A stretch of 64,000 bases of DNA from JAVVUJ01 sp964582545 (GTDB taxonomy: Bacteria; Bacillota; Clostridia; Peptostreptococcales; Anaerovoracaceae): NCBI GenBank assembly GCA_964582545.1, contig CAZOSB010000005.1:44349-108348 (forward strand), read 5' to 3'. How positions within the stretch are numbered: position 1 is the stretch's first letter; the number at the start of each line of letters is the position of its first letter. A model generated the notes under the pieces. It did no database searches. It was not told the DNA's origin and was given only the letters and a program-made list of their open reading frames with translations. The translations under genes and the position numbers were made by a program. Of the stretch, positions 53,581-62,679 are shown one piece after another.

Positions 53581-54825
53581 TTATTTGTTAAAAAAATAAT
53601 CTGTAAGCAGATATCCACTTTCAAAAAATTGTCCCTTCTCCCCCTGGATTTCACAGAACTTTTGCTCGATGTTCACCTTATGCTCTTGCTGGCTGTCATA
53701 GAACACATATGGCACCCTTTCAGAAGAATGCGTTCTGATGGATAGAGGCGTGCGATGATCCGGTAAAATCAAAATTTTAAACGGCTCTCCCTCTTCCTTC
53801 AAATATTCTAGCACGGGCTTCATGACCTTTTCATCAATTAATTCCAAGGACTTGATTTTCCCTTCCAGATCCCCCTGATGTGAACATTCGTCCGGTGCTT
53901 CAAGATGCAGGTAAACGAAATCCATTCCGCTTTTAAAAGCTTCCTTAACGGCTTCCGCCTTTCCTGTAAAATTCGTGTGCAATGTACCTGTGGCTCCCTC
54001 CACATGGATGCTATCCAAACCGGCACAAATGCCAATGCCTTTGATTAAGTCCACTGCGGATATGGTGGCACCCTTGATTCCATATTTATCATAGAAAGAA
54101 GATAGGTTCGGTTTCTTTCCTTGTCCCCATATCCATAGAGAATTTGCAGGATTTAACCCCTTCCTCATCCTTTCTAAATTGATGGGATGTTTTGACAGCA
54201 ACTCATAGCTGGCAATCATGATTTCCTTGATAAAATCGCTATCTTCACCCTTTGGCAGATGATCACCGGCTCTTTTCGTAAGTACATCATGTGGGGGTGT
54301 AAGCGATTGTCCCACCGTCCCCTCATTGACGATCATAGCATGTCGATAGCTGACACCTGGGTAAAAGTGAATGATATCCGTTCCAAAGACTTTTGAAACC
54401 TCTTCTATTAAAACCTTTGCTTCCTCATTGGAAATATCCCCTGCACTGTGATCCCAAACCAGGAGATCCTCGTACTTCAAACCTTGCGTTTTCTCCGGAG
54501 AAAATCCCTGCTCCGGATCCCTTAAAGTCACCAAATTCACCCTAAAGGCCACATCTGTGTCCTTCATTTTAATGCCTATGCTGGCAGCCTCTAAGGGTGA
54601 TCTGCCCGTTAAATAGATAGCAGGATCATAACCCATGACCGAAAGGTTTGCCGCATCGCTCCCCGGGGCCACACCCTCTGGAATGGTCTGAACCATGCCC
54701 ACCTGACCTCGTTGTGCCAAGCCGTTGATACAAGGCATGTTTGCCACATCCAAAGGCGTCTTTCCTTCTAACTTCTCAATTCCTTCATCCCCCGCTCCAT
54801 CGGGAACCATGATTAAGTATTTCAT
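53581..54825 (-). CDS. apgM: Cofactor-independent phosphoglycerate mutase, archaeal type
   Basis: A 414-residue alkaline-phosphatase-superfamily protein of the ApgM group. The N-terminal MVPDGAGDEG metal site, the GSDAANLSVMGY catalytic Ser region, ILPDHRTPLS and HSSERVPYV are the expected motifs. It interconverts 3- and 2-phosphoglycerate without 2,3-bisphosphoglycerate, with Mn or Mg. Its neighbour serC uses products of 3-phosphoglycerate, on the opposite strand across the shared intergenic region. The longer GpmI form may exist elsewhere in the genome. Confidence 0.9.
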   Translation of the reverse strand: MKYLIMVPDGAGDEGIEKLEGKTPLDVANMPCINGLAQRGQVGMVQTIPEGVAPGSDAANLSVMGYDPAIYLTGRSPLEAASIGIKMKDTDVAFRVNLVTLRDPEQGFSPEKTQGLKYEDLLVWDHSAGDISNEEAKVLIEEVSKVFGTDIIHFYPGVSYRHAMIVNEGTVGQSLTPPHDVLTKRAGDHLPKGEDSDFIKEIMIASYELLSKHPINLERMRKGLNPANSLWIWGQGKKPNLSSFYDKYGIKGATISAVDLIKGIGICAGLDSIHVEGATGTLHTNFTGKAEAVKEAFKSGMDFVYLHLEAPDECSHQGDLEGKIKSLELIDEKVMKPVLEYLKEEGEPFKILILPDHRTPLSIRTHSSERVPYVFYDSQQEHKVNIEQKFCEIQGEKGQFFESGYLLTDYFFNK

Positions 54826-54915
54826 TGCTGTATACTCCTATTCCTCATTGTATTCATTATAGCCATTTTCATAAAAAACAATTGAATATTTAAAAAATTT
54901 GCTAAGATTTTTTTC

Positions 54916-54944
54916 TTTACCATTTTATCATAAAGTGCTATAAT
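54916..54944 (+). promoter_or_regulatory. Sigma-A promoter of serC-serA with overlapping palindrome
   Basis: TTTACC (54916-54921) and TATAAT (54939-54944) are 17 bases apart. An 11-bp inverted repeat, ATAAAAGCATT (54945-54955) with AATGCTTTTAT (54962-54972), begins at the -10 and covers the transcript start, which suggests an operator. Confidence 0.75.
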
Positions 54945-55040
54945 ATAAAAGCATTTTAGATAATGCTTTTATATGTACAATTTGTGATTTAAGAATAATT
55001 TGTCATTTGAAAATCTCAATAGTTTCAAGAAATTACTTTT

Positions 55041-55088
55041 AAAGCCTATTTAGGCTTTTCTATTTATTATAAAGTCTACGGGCTTTAT
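55041..55088 (+). promoter_or_regulatory. Structured serC leader: two hairpins with an alternative fold
   Basis: AAAGCC/GGCTTT (55041-55046 with 55053-55058) forms one hairpin, and ATAAAGTC/GGCTTTAT (55069-55076 with 55081-55088) a second, closed by a C(UACG)G tetraloop. The same arms can also pair as a nested structure (55041-55046 with 55081-55086; 55053-55058 with 55071-55076). The leader is about 165 bases long. No T-box signature was seen. Confidence 0.45.
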
Positions 55089-55116
55089 TTGAAGTTAAGA
55101 ATGGGAGCAAATCATT

Positions 55117-56205
55117 ATGAAAAGAGAAAGAGTTTATAATTTTTCTGCCGGTCCATCCATGCTTCCCCTGGAGGTTATGATTGGAGCCGCCAACGAACTG
55201 ACCAACTATCAAGGATGTGGCATGTCTGTCATGGAAATGAGCCATCGTTCAAAAGAATTTGAAGAAATTCTGTATGGTGCAGAGCAAAACCTGAGAGATA
55301 TTATGAATATCCCCTCAAATTATAAGGTTTTATTTCTTCAGGGCGGAGGATCCCTGCAATTTTCCATGGTTCCCCTGAACTTATTCCGCAATTCTAAAAA
55401 GGCGGATTATATCGTAACAGGAACTTGGGCAAAAAAAGCAGCACAGGAAGCGGCTAAGTTTGGAACTGTCAATATTCTGGCTTCCTCTGAGGACTCCAAC
55501 TTCACCTTTATACCAAAGGTAACGAAAGAGGACTTCTCTAAGGACAGCGATTACGCTTACATTACCGCAAACAATACCATATATGGAACTGCTTTCCGCA
55601 CTTTACCGGATACAGGCGATATCCCGTTGGTAGTGGACCTTTCTTCCTCTATTTTATCGGAGGAATTCGATGTATCAAAATGTGGACTCATCTTTGCAGG
55701 GGCGCAAAAGAATATTGGTCCTGCTGGGGTAACCATAGTAATTATTCGAGAAGACTTGATCGGTTTTGCGGATAAATCCATCCCTACAATGTTAGACTAT
55801 AAGATACACGCGGATAATGATTCTTTATACAACACACCCCCTACCTTTGGAATCTACATGGCGGGCGAGGTGTTCAAGCACATCAAGGTCACCGGTGGAA
55901 TCTCAGCAATGGAAAAAGCCAACAAGGAAAAGGCGGAGAAACTATACGATTATATCGACGGCAGCAGACTCTACAGTTGCCCTGTAGCAAAGGAAGATCG
56001 TTCTCTTATGAATGTAGTCTTCGTTACAGGAAACCCCGATTTGGACAAAAAGTTTACCCAACAGTCCAAAGAGGCCGGGTTATTTAACTTGGGAGGACAT
56101 CGATCTATCGGAGGAATGAGAGCAAGCATATACAACGCCATGCCCAAAGAAGGGGTAGAAGCCTTAATCGATTTTATGAAAAATTTTGAAAAAGAAAATC
56201 AATAA
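55117..56205 (+). CDS. serC: Phosphoserine aminotransferase
   Basis: A 362-residue class V aminotransferase. The N-terminal YNFSAGPSMLP is the SerC mark, LQGGGSLQFSM binds the cofactor phosphate, and the Schiff-base lysine is in FAGAQKNIGPAG (near 196). The C-terminal GGHRSIGGMRASIYNAMP is a second signature. It converts 3-phosphohydroxypyruvate to phosphoserine with glutamate, and PdxB-linked vitamin B6 chemistry in some bacteria. It is followed by serA after 20 bases. The ribosome-binding site is GGGAG. Confidence 0.95.
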   Translation: MKRERVYNFSAGPSMLPLEVMIGAANELTNYQGCGMSVMEMSHRSKEFEEILYGAEQNLRDIMNIPSNYKVLFLQGGGSLQFSMVPLNLFRNSKKADYIVTGTWAKKAAQEAAKFGTVNILASSEDSNFTFIPKVTKEDFSKDSDYAYITANNTIYGTAFRTLPDTGDIPLVVDLSSSILSEEFDVSKCGLIFAGAQKNIGPAGVTIVIIREDLIGFADKSIPTMLDYKIHADNDSLYNTPPTFGIYMAGEVFKHIKVTGGISAMEKANKEKAEKLYDYIDGSRLYSCPVAKEDRSLMNVVFVTGNPDLDKKFTQQSKEAGLFNLGGHRSIGGMRASIYNAMPKEGVEALIDFMKNFEKENQ

Positions 56206-56225
56206 TCCCGAACATAGGAGGTTAC

Positions 56226-57383
56226 ATGTACTCTATTAAAACATTAAATAAAATTTCACCAGTAGGTCTATCCTTGCTGAACGATCAATATGAACTTACG
56301 GAAGACACCGCTTCTGCAACCGGTATTTTAGTGAGAAGTCAGGATATGAACACCATGGACTTTTCCAAAAACCTTTTGGCTATTGCCAGAGCAGGTGCCG
56401 GTGTAAACAATATTCCCGTGGATAAATGTTCGGAAAATGGCATCGTAGTCTTTAATACTCCCGGCGCCAACGCCAATGCTGTGAAAGAATTGGTCTTAGC
56501 CGGTCTGCTTCTATCTTCCCGAGATATTCTGCAGGGTTGCGCCTGGGTAAAAACCCTGGATACCGACATCGCAAAGGCGGTAGAAAAGGGTAAGGCACAA
56601 TTTGCAGGAAACGAAATAAAGGGAAAAACTTTGGGTGTGTTAGGTTTGGGGGCCATCGGCGTTATGGTAGCAAATGCTGCTACTCAGTTAGGCATGAAGG
56701 TGATAGGCTTTGACCCCTACCTTTCCATTAAAGCGGCATTAGAGCTTTCCAATAAAATTTCAGTGGCGGATAACTTAGAAAAACTGGTTCCGAAATGCGA
56801 CTTTCTATCCATACACATACCAGTGTTAGAAAGTACCAAGGGGATGATTAACGAAGAACTGATGGTCAATATGAAGGATGGAGTATGTATTTTAAACTTC
56901 TCTAGGGATTCCATCGTAAATGATGACCACATGGCAAAGGCATTGGCTTCTGGTAAAGTTTCAAGATACGTTACAGATTTTCCAAATGAAGCTGTGGCAC
57001 ATTTGGATGGTGTCATCGCTATTCCCCATCTGGGCGCTTCCACGGAGGAATCCGAGGAAAACTGTGCTGTCATGGCTGTAGAGCAGCTGATGGACTACAT
57101 TGAAAATGGAAACATCATCAACTCTGTAAACTTTCCAGAATGCACACTGGGACCAAACGTGGGTAAAGGTAGAATCGCAATCATAAATAAAAATACTCCA
57201 ACATTGTTGGAGCAAATAACCAGCATATTAGCGAGTAAAAACATTAGTGTCAACAATTTAATCAATCGAAGCAAGGGAGAAATGGCTTATACCCTAATAG
57301 ATGTAGATACCCAGTTAGATACAAGTGAGTTGGAAAAAGCATTTGATATTGAGGGAATTATCAGCGTCAGGGTGATGAAGTAA
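56226..57383 (+). CDS. serA: D-3-phosphoglycerate dehydrogenase
   Basis: A 385-residue D-2-hydroxyacid dehydrogenase with a C-terminal ACT domain (about 315-385). NAD binding is GLGAIGVMVAN (near 140), the catalytic Arg is in NFSRDSIV, the Glu in TDFPNEA and the His in IPHLGAST. It oxidises 3-phosphoglycerate in serine synthesis; the ACT domain should bind serine. The intervening domain of longer SerA forms is absent. With serC it forms an operon behind the structured leader. Its stop lies one base from the convergent yihY stop. Confidence 0.93.
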   Translation: MYSIKTLNKISPVGLSLLNDQYELTEDTASATGILVRSQDMNTMDFSKNLLAIARAGAGVNNIPVDKCSENGIVVFNTPGANANAVKELVLAGLLLSSRDILQGCAWVKTLDTDIAKAVEKGKAQFAGNEIKGKTLGVLGLGAIGVMVANAATQLGMKVIGFDPYLSIKAALELSNKISVADNLEKLVPKCDFLSIHIPVLESTKGMINEELMVNMKDGVCILNFSRDSIVNDDHMAKALASGKVSRYVTDFPNEAVAHLDGVIAIPHLGASTEESEENCAVMAVEQLMDYIENGNIINSVNFPECTLGPNVGKGRIAIINKNTPTLLEQITSILASKNISVNNLINRSKGEMAYTLIDVDTQLDTSELEKAFDIEGIISVRVMK

Positions 57384-57384
57384 T

Positions 57385-58209
57385 TTATTTTGTTTCATCC
57401 CAGGCTACGTTGAATTGTATGCCTATTACCAGAATATACCCTAACAAGAAGAACCAAAATAAAAGTGCAACGATGGAGGCCAGCCCTCCGTAAAGTAAAT
57501 CGTAATTTGCAAAGACATTCACATAATAAGTATAAATTCTCGTAGTTATCAACATGCCTGCCGAAGCAAGAATACTGCCCGGCAGGATTTTTTTAAATTT
57601 TACCTTTTCAGTAGGCAACGCATAATAGTTATAGCTGATCATCAAAAAGTAAAGGGCGAGAGCTACGGGCCAACGAATATAATACCAAACGTTAGCAAAT
57701 TGAAAGTTAAGATTGAGAAATTGCTTGGCGTAGGCTGTTATCAAGTTGATAATCAACTCCCCATACACTAGAATAATCAGGCTAAAGACCAAGGTAAACA
57801 GAGTGAATATGATGGTTTTCATGGCACGAAGTCTTTCCCGAATGTATCCCTTGCCCATGGCCTCCCCTGTAAAGGTATAATTGGCAATTCTAGTCAATGA
57901 GAACTGTGCTTTTGAAGCTGCCCATAATACCACCACCACTAAGGCTATGCTAATGGCTCCCGAAGATTTATAGGTAAATAAATCCGAAATGGTTTCGGAT
58001 ATTTCAGGTGCCATATATTGCTCTAGCAGTGAGTTTAATACGTCTGTGGATATTGAAAACAATCCCAACAGCTGCCCCAATAAAATTCCAGTAGGTACCA
58101 AGGACATTAGGAAAAAAAATGCAAGCTCTGCCGCTACCCCCTGATAGAAAGGTTCCTGCATTTTTTTAATTACAAATAAAATGATATGAAAAAATCTCTT
58201 ACCTGTCAT
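57385..58209 (-). CDS. YihY/BrkB-family membrane protein
   Basis: A 274-residue protein with about six membrane segments and the YihY family features: FFLMSLVPTGI near 30, a central GEAMGKGYIRERLRAM region and YGGLASIVALLFWFFL near the end. The old name RNase BN does not apply; its function is unclear, with suggested roles in the envelope or transport. It overlaps the rdgB stop by four bases (ATGA) and is convergent with serA. Confidence 0.88.
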   Translation of the reverse strand: MTGKRFFHIILFVIKKMQEPFYQGVAAELAFFFLMSLVPTGILLGQLLGLFSISTDVLNSLLEQYMAPEISETISDLFTYKSSGAISIALVVVVLWAASKAQFSLTRIANYTFTGEAMGKGYIRERLRAMKTIIFTLFTLVFSLIILVYGELIINLITAYAKQFLNLNFQFANVWYYIRWPVALALYFLMISYNYYALPTEKVKFKKILPGSILASAGMLITTRIYTYYVNVFANYDLLYGGLASIVALLFWFFLLGYILVIGIQFNVAWDETK

Positions 58210-58817
58210 ATTTCCCTTTTTAGCTCCTGCAATTGATCCTTCAGAATGGACAAAGCTTTGGCTCTATGGCTGATGGAGTTCTTTTCTTCCGCCGTGAGCT
58301 CTGCATAGGTTTTTTCAAAACCTTCCGGCACAAAGAGCGGATCATAGCCAAAACCTCCGGTTCCTTTCTCTTGATAAGTGATGTAACCGGGACACTCCCC
58401 CCTGGCTACAATCTTCTTCCCATCGGGGAAGAGCATGGTAACCACAGATACAAATCGAGCACCTCTCTCCTTTTGGGGGATATCCGCCAAAAGACTTAAT
58501 AATTTTTTATTGTTTTCTTGATCGGCCTCCGGACCTTCTACCCCTGCAAACCTTGCAGAATATACCCCTGGTGCGCCTTTCAACGCATCTACCTCTATCC
58601 CTGAGTCATCTGCAATGGTAGGTTTTCCGCTATACTCCAGAATAGCCCTTGCCTTGATTTCCGAATTTTCTTCAAAGGTAAAACCCGTTTCCTCTATTTC
58701 AAAGTCCGGAATTCCTGCTTCACTCCTGGAAATTACTTTCATTCCAAAGCTCTTAGTAATATTCTCAATTTCTGAAATTTTATGCCGATTTAAAGTAGCC
58801 GCTATAATATTTGTCAT
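58206..58817 (-). CDS. rdgB: XTP/dITP diphosphatase (Ham1/RdgB)
   Basis: A 203-residue Ham1-fold nucleotide pyrophosphatase. The N-terminal IIAATLNRHK, the FEENSEIKARA segment, ADDSGIEVDAL, PGVYSARFAG, GFGYDPLF and SHRAKAL are the complete set of family motifs. It removes deaminated purine nucleotides (ITP, XTP) from the pool. The ATG at 58817 has GAGGTGA upstream; a GTG at 58826 lies inside that site. It is followed by yihY with a four-base overlap. Confidence 0.94.
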   Translation of the reverse strand: MTNIIAATLNRHKISEIENITKSFGMKVISRSEAGIPDFEIEETGFTFEENSEIKARAILEYSGKPTIADDSGIEVDALKGAPGVYSARFAGVEGPEADQENNKKLLSLLADIPQKERGARFVSVVTMLFPDGKKIVARGECPGYITYQEKGTGGFGYDPLFVPEGFEKTYAELTAEEKNSISHRAKALSILKDQLQELKREI

Positions 58818-58842
58818 TTTCTTCACCTCATATAAATATGTT

Positions 58843-59466
58843 TTACTTAGCTTTCATAATTACACTTTCTACGATATTAGAAGCATCTTCGCAGGCATCA
58901 CAGCAACTTTCCAAGTAATGAAGCGTTTGATCCCAGGACATAATTTCAATGGGATCCTTACACGTCACATATAGATTTCGAATACTCTCCGTGAATAACT
59001 TGTCTCCCACCTCTTCTAACCGATTGACCTCATATATTAAGTCGTTGATTTTTTCCGACTTCTTGTAGTTGTGGAACTCTTCTAACATATGTTTTAAGCT
59101 ATTGCAACACTTGACTATTACTGAAGTAAATTTTTGACCGTCCTCACGTATGGCGGAGATATTATACATGTATAATCTCAACAATACATCTTCAATATTA
59201 TCCGTAATATTGTCAATTGCATCTGCAAGGTCCATAATATCTTCTCTTTCCAGCGGAGTAATAAAGTCTCTTGCTAACTTATTTACAAAAATTCTTCTCT
59301 GGATATCTGCACTATGTTCAATGGCATGCATCTCTTCCATTTTCTCTTCCAACTCTGAAACATTATAACGTTGAAAGATATCATGCAGTAAGTTTGCTGC
59401 TTCACAGGTATATTCCATCAGATTTACAAAGCCCTCAAAATAGTTCACCGGCTTTTTTCTCATCAT
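58843..59466 (-). CDS. DUF47 (PhoU-like) partner of the Pit transporter
   Basis: A 207-residue, all-helical protein of the DUF47/PhoU-like family. The repeated acidic E/DxxxD patterns (EREDIMDLADAIDNITDNIED, and EEVGDKLF near 150) are metal-binding marks of PhoU folds. It lies directly after pit (21 bases), as in most bacteria, and is thought to control phosphate flux through Pit. Two adjacent ATGs (59466, 59463) are possible starts. Confidence 0.9.
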   Translation of the reverse strand: MMRKKPVNYFEGFVNLMEYTCEAANLLHDIFQRYNVSELEEKMEEMHAIEHSADIQRRIFVNKLARDFITPLEREDIMDLADAIDNITDNIEDVLLRLYMYNISAIREDGQKFTSVIVKCCNSLKHMLEEFHNYKKSEKINDLIYEVNRLEEVGDKLFTESIRNLYVTCKDPIEIMSWDQTLHYLESCCDACEDASNIVESVIMKAK

Positions 59467-59487
59467 CCTCTTTTGCCCTCAACTTTC

Positions 59488-60540
59488 CTAAAATAATCTA
59501 AAAAATATCAAAGTTAACAACGCGCTCATAATCCCACATCCAGGGAATGTCCAGACTAGGGAAATCAACATATCCTTCATCATACGAATATCCACAGTAT
59601 AGAGACCTTTGGCAGCCTCTGCGCCTAAAATAGCAGAAATCTTCGTATGGTTAGTGCTCAAAGGAACCCCAATGAGTGAGGCAAAAAACAGAGTTCCCAT
59701 GGTGGCAAAGTCTGCAGAAAACCCTTGATATTTCTCTAACTGAATCCTTTGAACTTCGCCGGTACGCCTCATCCTCATCCCTCCAATGATGGTTCCTACC
59801 GTCATAAAGATTGCACAGAGAAGAATAAGCCAAAGAGAAATCTGAAACTCTCTCCCTCGCAATCCCCCTTCCTCCAAGTAAAGTGCAATGACAAATATGC
59901 CGATAAACTTCTGCCCATCTTGTGCACCATGCATAAAAGAAGTTCCTGCGGAACTAAATATCTGTGAAGATTTAAAAAAATCAATCGCTTTATTTCTTTC
60001 AATATTTCGAAAGATATAAACTATCAATTTTATCATGAACCACCCGAAAACAAATCCCATCAAAAGGGCAATACCCACGCCATAAACAATTTTCATCCAT
60101 TGCTGACCATTAACCGCATCCAACCCACCTGAGGTGGCAATTGCCGCTCCCGTAATGCCCGCCACCAATGCATGAGTTTCACTTGTAGGCAGCATATACC
60201 GATTGGCTAGAAGAGTCCACAACACAATTGAAATTAATGCGGCGCTCAAGGCGATAAGCCCCATGTAATAGGAGCTGTTAAAATTCACCAACTGGTAAAG
60301 CGTTTCCGCCACACGAGCGCAAAGAGCTGTCATGATCACAACCCCAAAAAAATGAAAGATAGCTGCAAGGGTAACTGCAGCTTTCATATTTAGAGACCTT
60401 GTAGAAATGCAGGTTGAGATAGTATTTGGAGCATCAACCCAACCATTAATCATGATAACACCCAAGATCAAAATAACGATAACTGAAAATCTTGGATCTG
60501 CAATCATCTGTTGAATAAATTCACTTAGAGATACTGACAT
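59488..60540 (-). CDS. pit: Low-affinity inorganic phosphate transporter (Pit)
   Basis: A 350-residue PHO4-family permease with about ten membrane segments. The N-terminal WVDAPNTISTCISTRSL and C-terminal GVPLSTNHTKISAILGAEAAKG segments are the two inverted signature repeats of the family. It moves metal-phosphate complexes with protons or sodium. The DUF47 gene follows. The ribosome-binding site is AAGGAG, and the gene starts 27 bases after the chemoreceptor stop, so it may be partly co-transcribed with it. Confidence 0.93.
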   Translation of the reverse strand: MSVSLSEFIQQMIADPRFSVIVILILGVIMINGWVDAPNTISTCISTRSLNMKAAVTLAAIFHFFGVVIMTALCARVAETLYQLVNFNSSYYMGLIALSAALISIVLWTLLANRYMLPTSETHALVAGITGAAIATSGGLDAVNGQQWMKIVYGVGIALLMGFVFGWFMIKLIVYIFRNIERNKAIDFFKSSQIFSSAGTSFMHGAQDGQKFIGIFVIALYLEEGGLRGREFQISLWLILLCAIFMTVGTIIGGMRMRRTGEVQRIQLEKYQGFSADFATMGTLFFASLIGVPLSTNHTKISAILGAEAAKGLYTVDIRMMKDMLISLVWTFPGCGIMSALLTLIFFRLF

Positions 60541-60567
60541 TTTCCTACTCCTTCATAGCTGCCTTAC

Positions 60568-62535
60568 TTATTTTACCTTGAATCTGGAAATCAGTTCTCG
60601 CATGATAGAAGCTTGCGAAGATAATTCTTCTGCAGCAGCTGCACTTTCTTCACTGGTCGCGGAATTCGTCTGAACCACGGCAGCAATTTGATCTATCCCA
60701 ACATTGATTTCATAGATGGCCTTTGCCTGTACCTGCGCATCCTCCGCTATTTCTTTAATAAATGCAGAGGACTTACCCGCTCTTTCCATCACCTCACTCA
60801 ATGTGTTAGAGGTAATAAGCGTAAGCTCTGAACCCTTTGCCGCTGCTTCTACTGAGCTTTCAATCAGCGTAGTAGTGGTCTTCGCCGCTTCAGCACTCTT
60901 GTTAGCCAGATTTCTCACTTCATCTGCCACTACTGCAAAGCCTTTTCCTGCCGCTCCCGCTCGAGCCGCTTCCACCGCCGCATTTAGGGCTAAAATATTG
61001 GTTTGGAATGCAATATCATCTATGGTTTTTACGATTTTAGATATTTCAGCAGATTTCGCATCGATTTCTTCCATAGCAGAAGTCAACTGATCCATATAGG
61101 ATCTTCCTTCCAAAAGTTTTTCTCTGGCTGATGCGGATATTTGGCTGGCACTTTTTGAGTTTTCAGCCGTATTGTTAATCTTGCTTGAAACATCCCCCAA
61201 TGTAGCAGAAAGCTGCTGCACGGAGCTAGCCTGTTCCGTGGCACCCTGTGCCAACATGCTTGCACCATTGGCCACCTGATCCGCCCCATCTGACACCTGG
61301 GTAGAAGAAAGTACGATGTTGGACATGGTATAGTTCAGCGCCTCTACGATTTCATCAATAGAGGTTTGCAATGGCAAGAAATCCCCTCTATAAGGAATTT
61401 TACCTTTTTCTATACGAAGATCACCCTTAGCGATCATGCCCAGCTTATCTATTGTATCGCTAATCATATAGTTAAAACCCCTTACCAACTCCTCTGTGGA
61501 ATCTGCTAATACTTTAGTTTCATCCTTTGAGGAAACCACAGGAGTCTTGCTGGTCAAATCGCCTTGAGCCAAAAGTCTCAATCTATCCGAACATAAAGTA
61601 ATAGGTTTTGATATGGATTTCCCAACAATACGGGATAAAATAAATCCTGCAATAATGATTCCTATGGTTAAGAAAAATTGAATTCCTGCACTTTCTTTGG
61701 CCGCTTTCATCATCTCCGCCTTATCCACGGTCAATGCTACGCTCCAACCATCCGTTCCCGGTATTGGCGCATAGCCCTGAAAATATGCATTCCCCCCATA
61801 TTCAAAGGTGGCAAACCCGGTTTTTCCCGCTACCATTTCCTTCTCAACAGGATATAAGGCACGCATATATTCATCCTCCGGATTGGAAGGTGCTGATTGA
61901 ATTACATTTTCCTGATTGATTACTAATTCTTTGTCTTTATAGGCAATGGTGGTTCCGTTTTTGTCCAACAGATAGGCATCCCCCGTCTCAGCAATGGAAG
62001 ATGCTTCGAGGATAGCATCCTGTAAAACAGTTGAATCACAGAAAAAATACAAAACCTTAGATGGAATACCATTTTGATAAATAGGAGCTGAAACCGCAAT
62101 GTACACATCTTTTTTATCGGCGGAAATATAAGGGGTAGACATGTAGGGTCTCCCAGCCAAAGATTCTGTAAAAAATGCTTCATTGGAATAATTACCGCCA
62201 TTTAGGATATCATTGCCTTTATTATCCAAGATCCCTGCCGATCGCATATAGTACTGGGACACCTTTTCATTTAAATAAGCTCTTAATTCTTCCGCTGTGG
62301 CAACATCATTCATAAGAATGGGCTCGCTGGCCATCTCGTTGATCGTGTAGGTATATGTCTTAATGGTCTTTTCAACGGCAGATGCGGCAATCTTAGCGGA
62401 ATTGGTCAGATAGACCGAGGATGTATGTATGGTAGATTTGCTCATTTCTAAAATGGACACTAAACTCAATGTAGCTGCCACAAACAAAATGGTCAGAACC
62501 AGTATGATACTGATTTTATTCTCTAACTTCTTCAT
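60568..62535 (-). CDS. Methyl-accepting chemotaxis protein with Cache sensor
   Basis: A 655-residue chemoreceptor. A membrane segment at about 9-30 is followed by a dCache-type extracellular sensor (about 35-275; YYMRSAGILDNKG, PYISADKKDVYIAVSAP), a second membrane segment (about 280-300), a HAMP domain and the methylated-helix cytoplasmic domain with the conserved hairpin tip region near IVKTIDDIAFQTNILALNAAVEAARAG (shown here in part). It signals through CheA/CheW, which are not encoded here. With the orphan FliD-like gene it is the only motility-related gene in the window. Confidence 0.93.
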   Translation of the reverse strand: MKKLENKISIILVLTILFVAATLSLVSILEMSKSTIHTSSVYLTNSAKIAASAVEKTIKTYTYTINEMASEPILMNDVATAEELRAYLNEKVSQYYMRSAGILDNKGNDILNGGNYSNEAFFTESLAGRPYMSTPYISADKKDVYIAVSAPIYQNGIPSKVLYFFCDSTVLQDAILEASSIAETGDAYLLDKNGTTIAYKDKELVINQENVIQSAPSNPEDEYMRALYPVEKEMVAGKTGFATFEYGGNAYFQGYAPIPGTDGWSVALTVDKAEMMKAAKESAGIQFFLTIGIIIAGFILSRIVGKSISKPITLCSDRLRLLAQGDLTSKTPVVSSKDETKVLADSTEELVRGFNYMISDTIDKLGMIAKGDLRIEKGKIPYRGDFLPLQTSIDEIVEALNYTMSNIVLSSTQVSDGADQVANGASMLAQGATEQASSVQQLSATLGDVSSKINNTAENSKSASQISASAREKLLEGRSYMDQLTSAMEEIDAKSAEISKIVKTIDDIAFQTNILALNAAVEAARAGAAGKGFAVVADEVRNLANKSAEAAKTTTTLIESSVEAAAKGSELTLITSNTLSEVMERAGKSSAFIKEIAEDAQVQAKAIYEINVGIDQIAAVVQTNSATSEESAAAAEELSSQASIMRELISRFKVK

Positions 62536-62607
62536 ATTCGGCTCCTTCTAAGTAAGATTTATTTTGATAAATTCCAATGAGCTTATTGGTAATTTATTCT
62601 ACATTAC

Positions 62608-62636
62608 ATAGTAAAACGAATACTGTTGAATGTCAA
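62608..62636 (-). promoter_or_regulatory. Promoter of the chemoreceptor gene
   Basis: TTGACA (62636-62631) and TACTAT (62613-62608) are 17 bases apart on the minus strand, about 75 bases before the start. No sigma-D-type sequence was seen. Confidence 0.5.
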
Positions 62637-62679
62637 CAAAATCAGTGTTTTTTTAGAAGGTTTTTAAAAATATTTTTAT

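Noticed and set aside
53544..53654. Longer N-terminus of the carboxypeptidase
   Set aside because: It would bury the signal peptide and overlap apgM; the first Met of the signal peptide is a better start.
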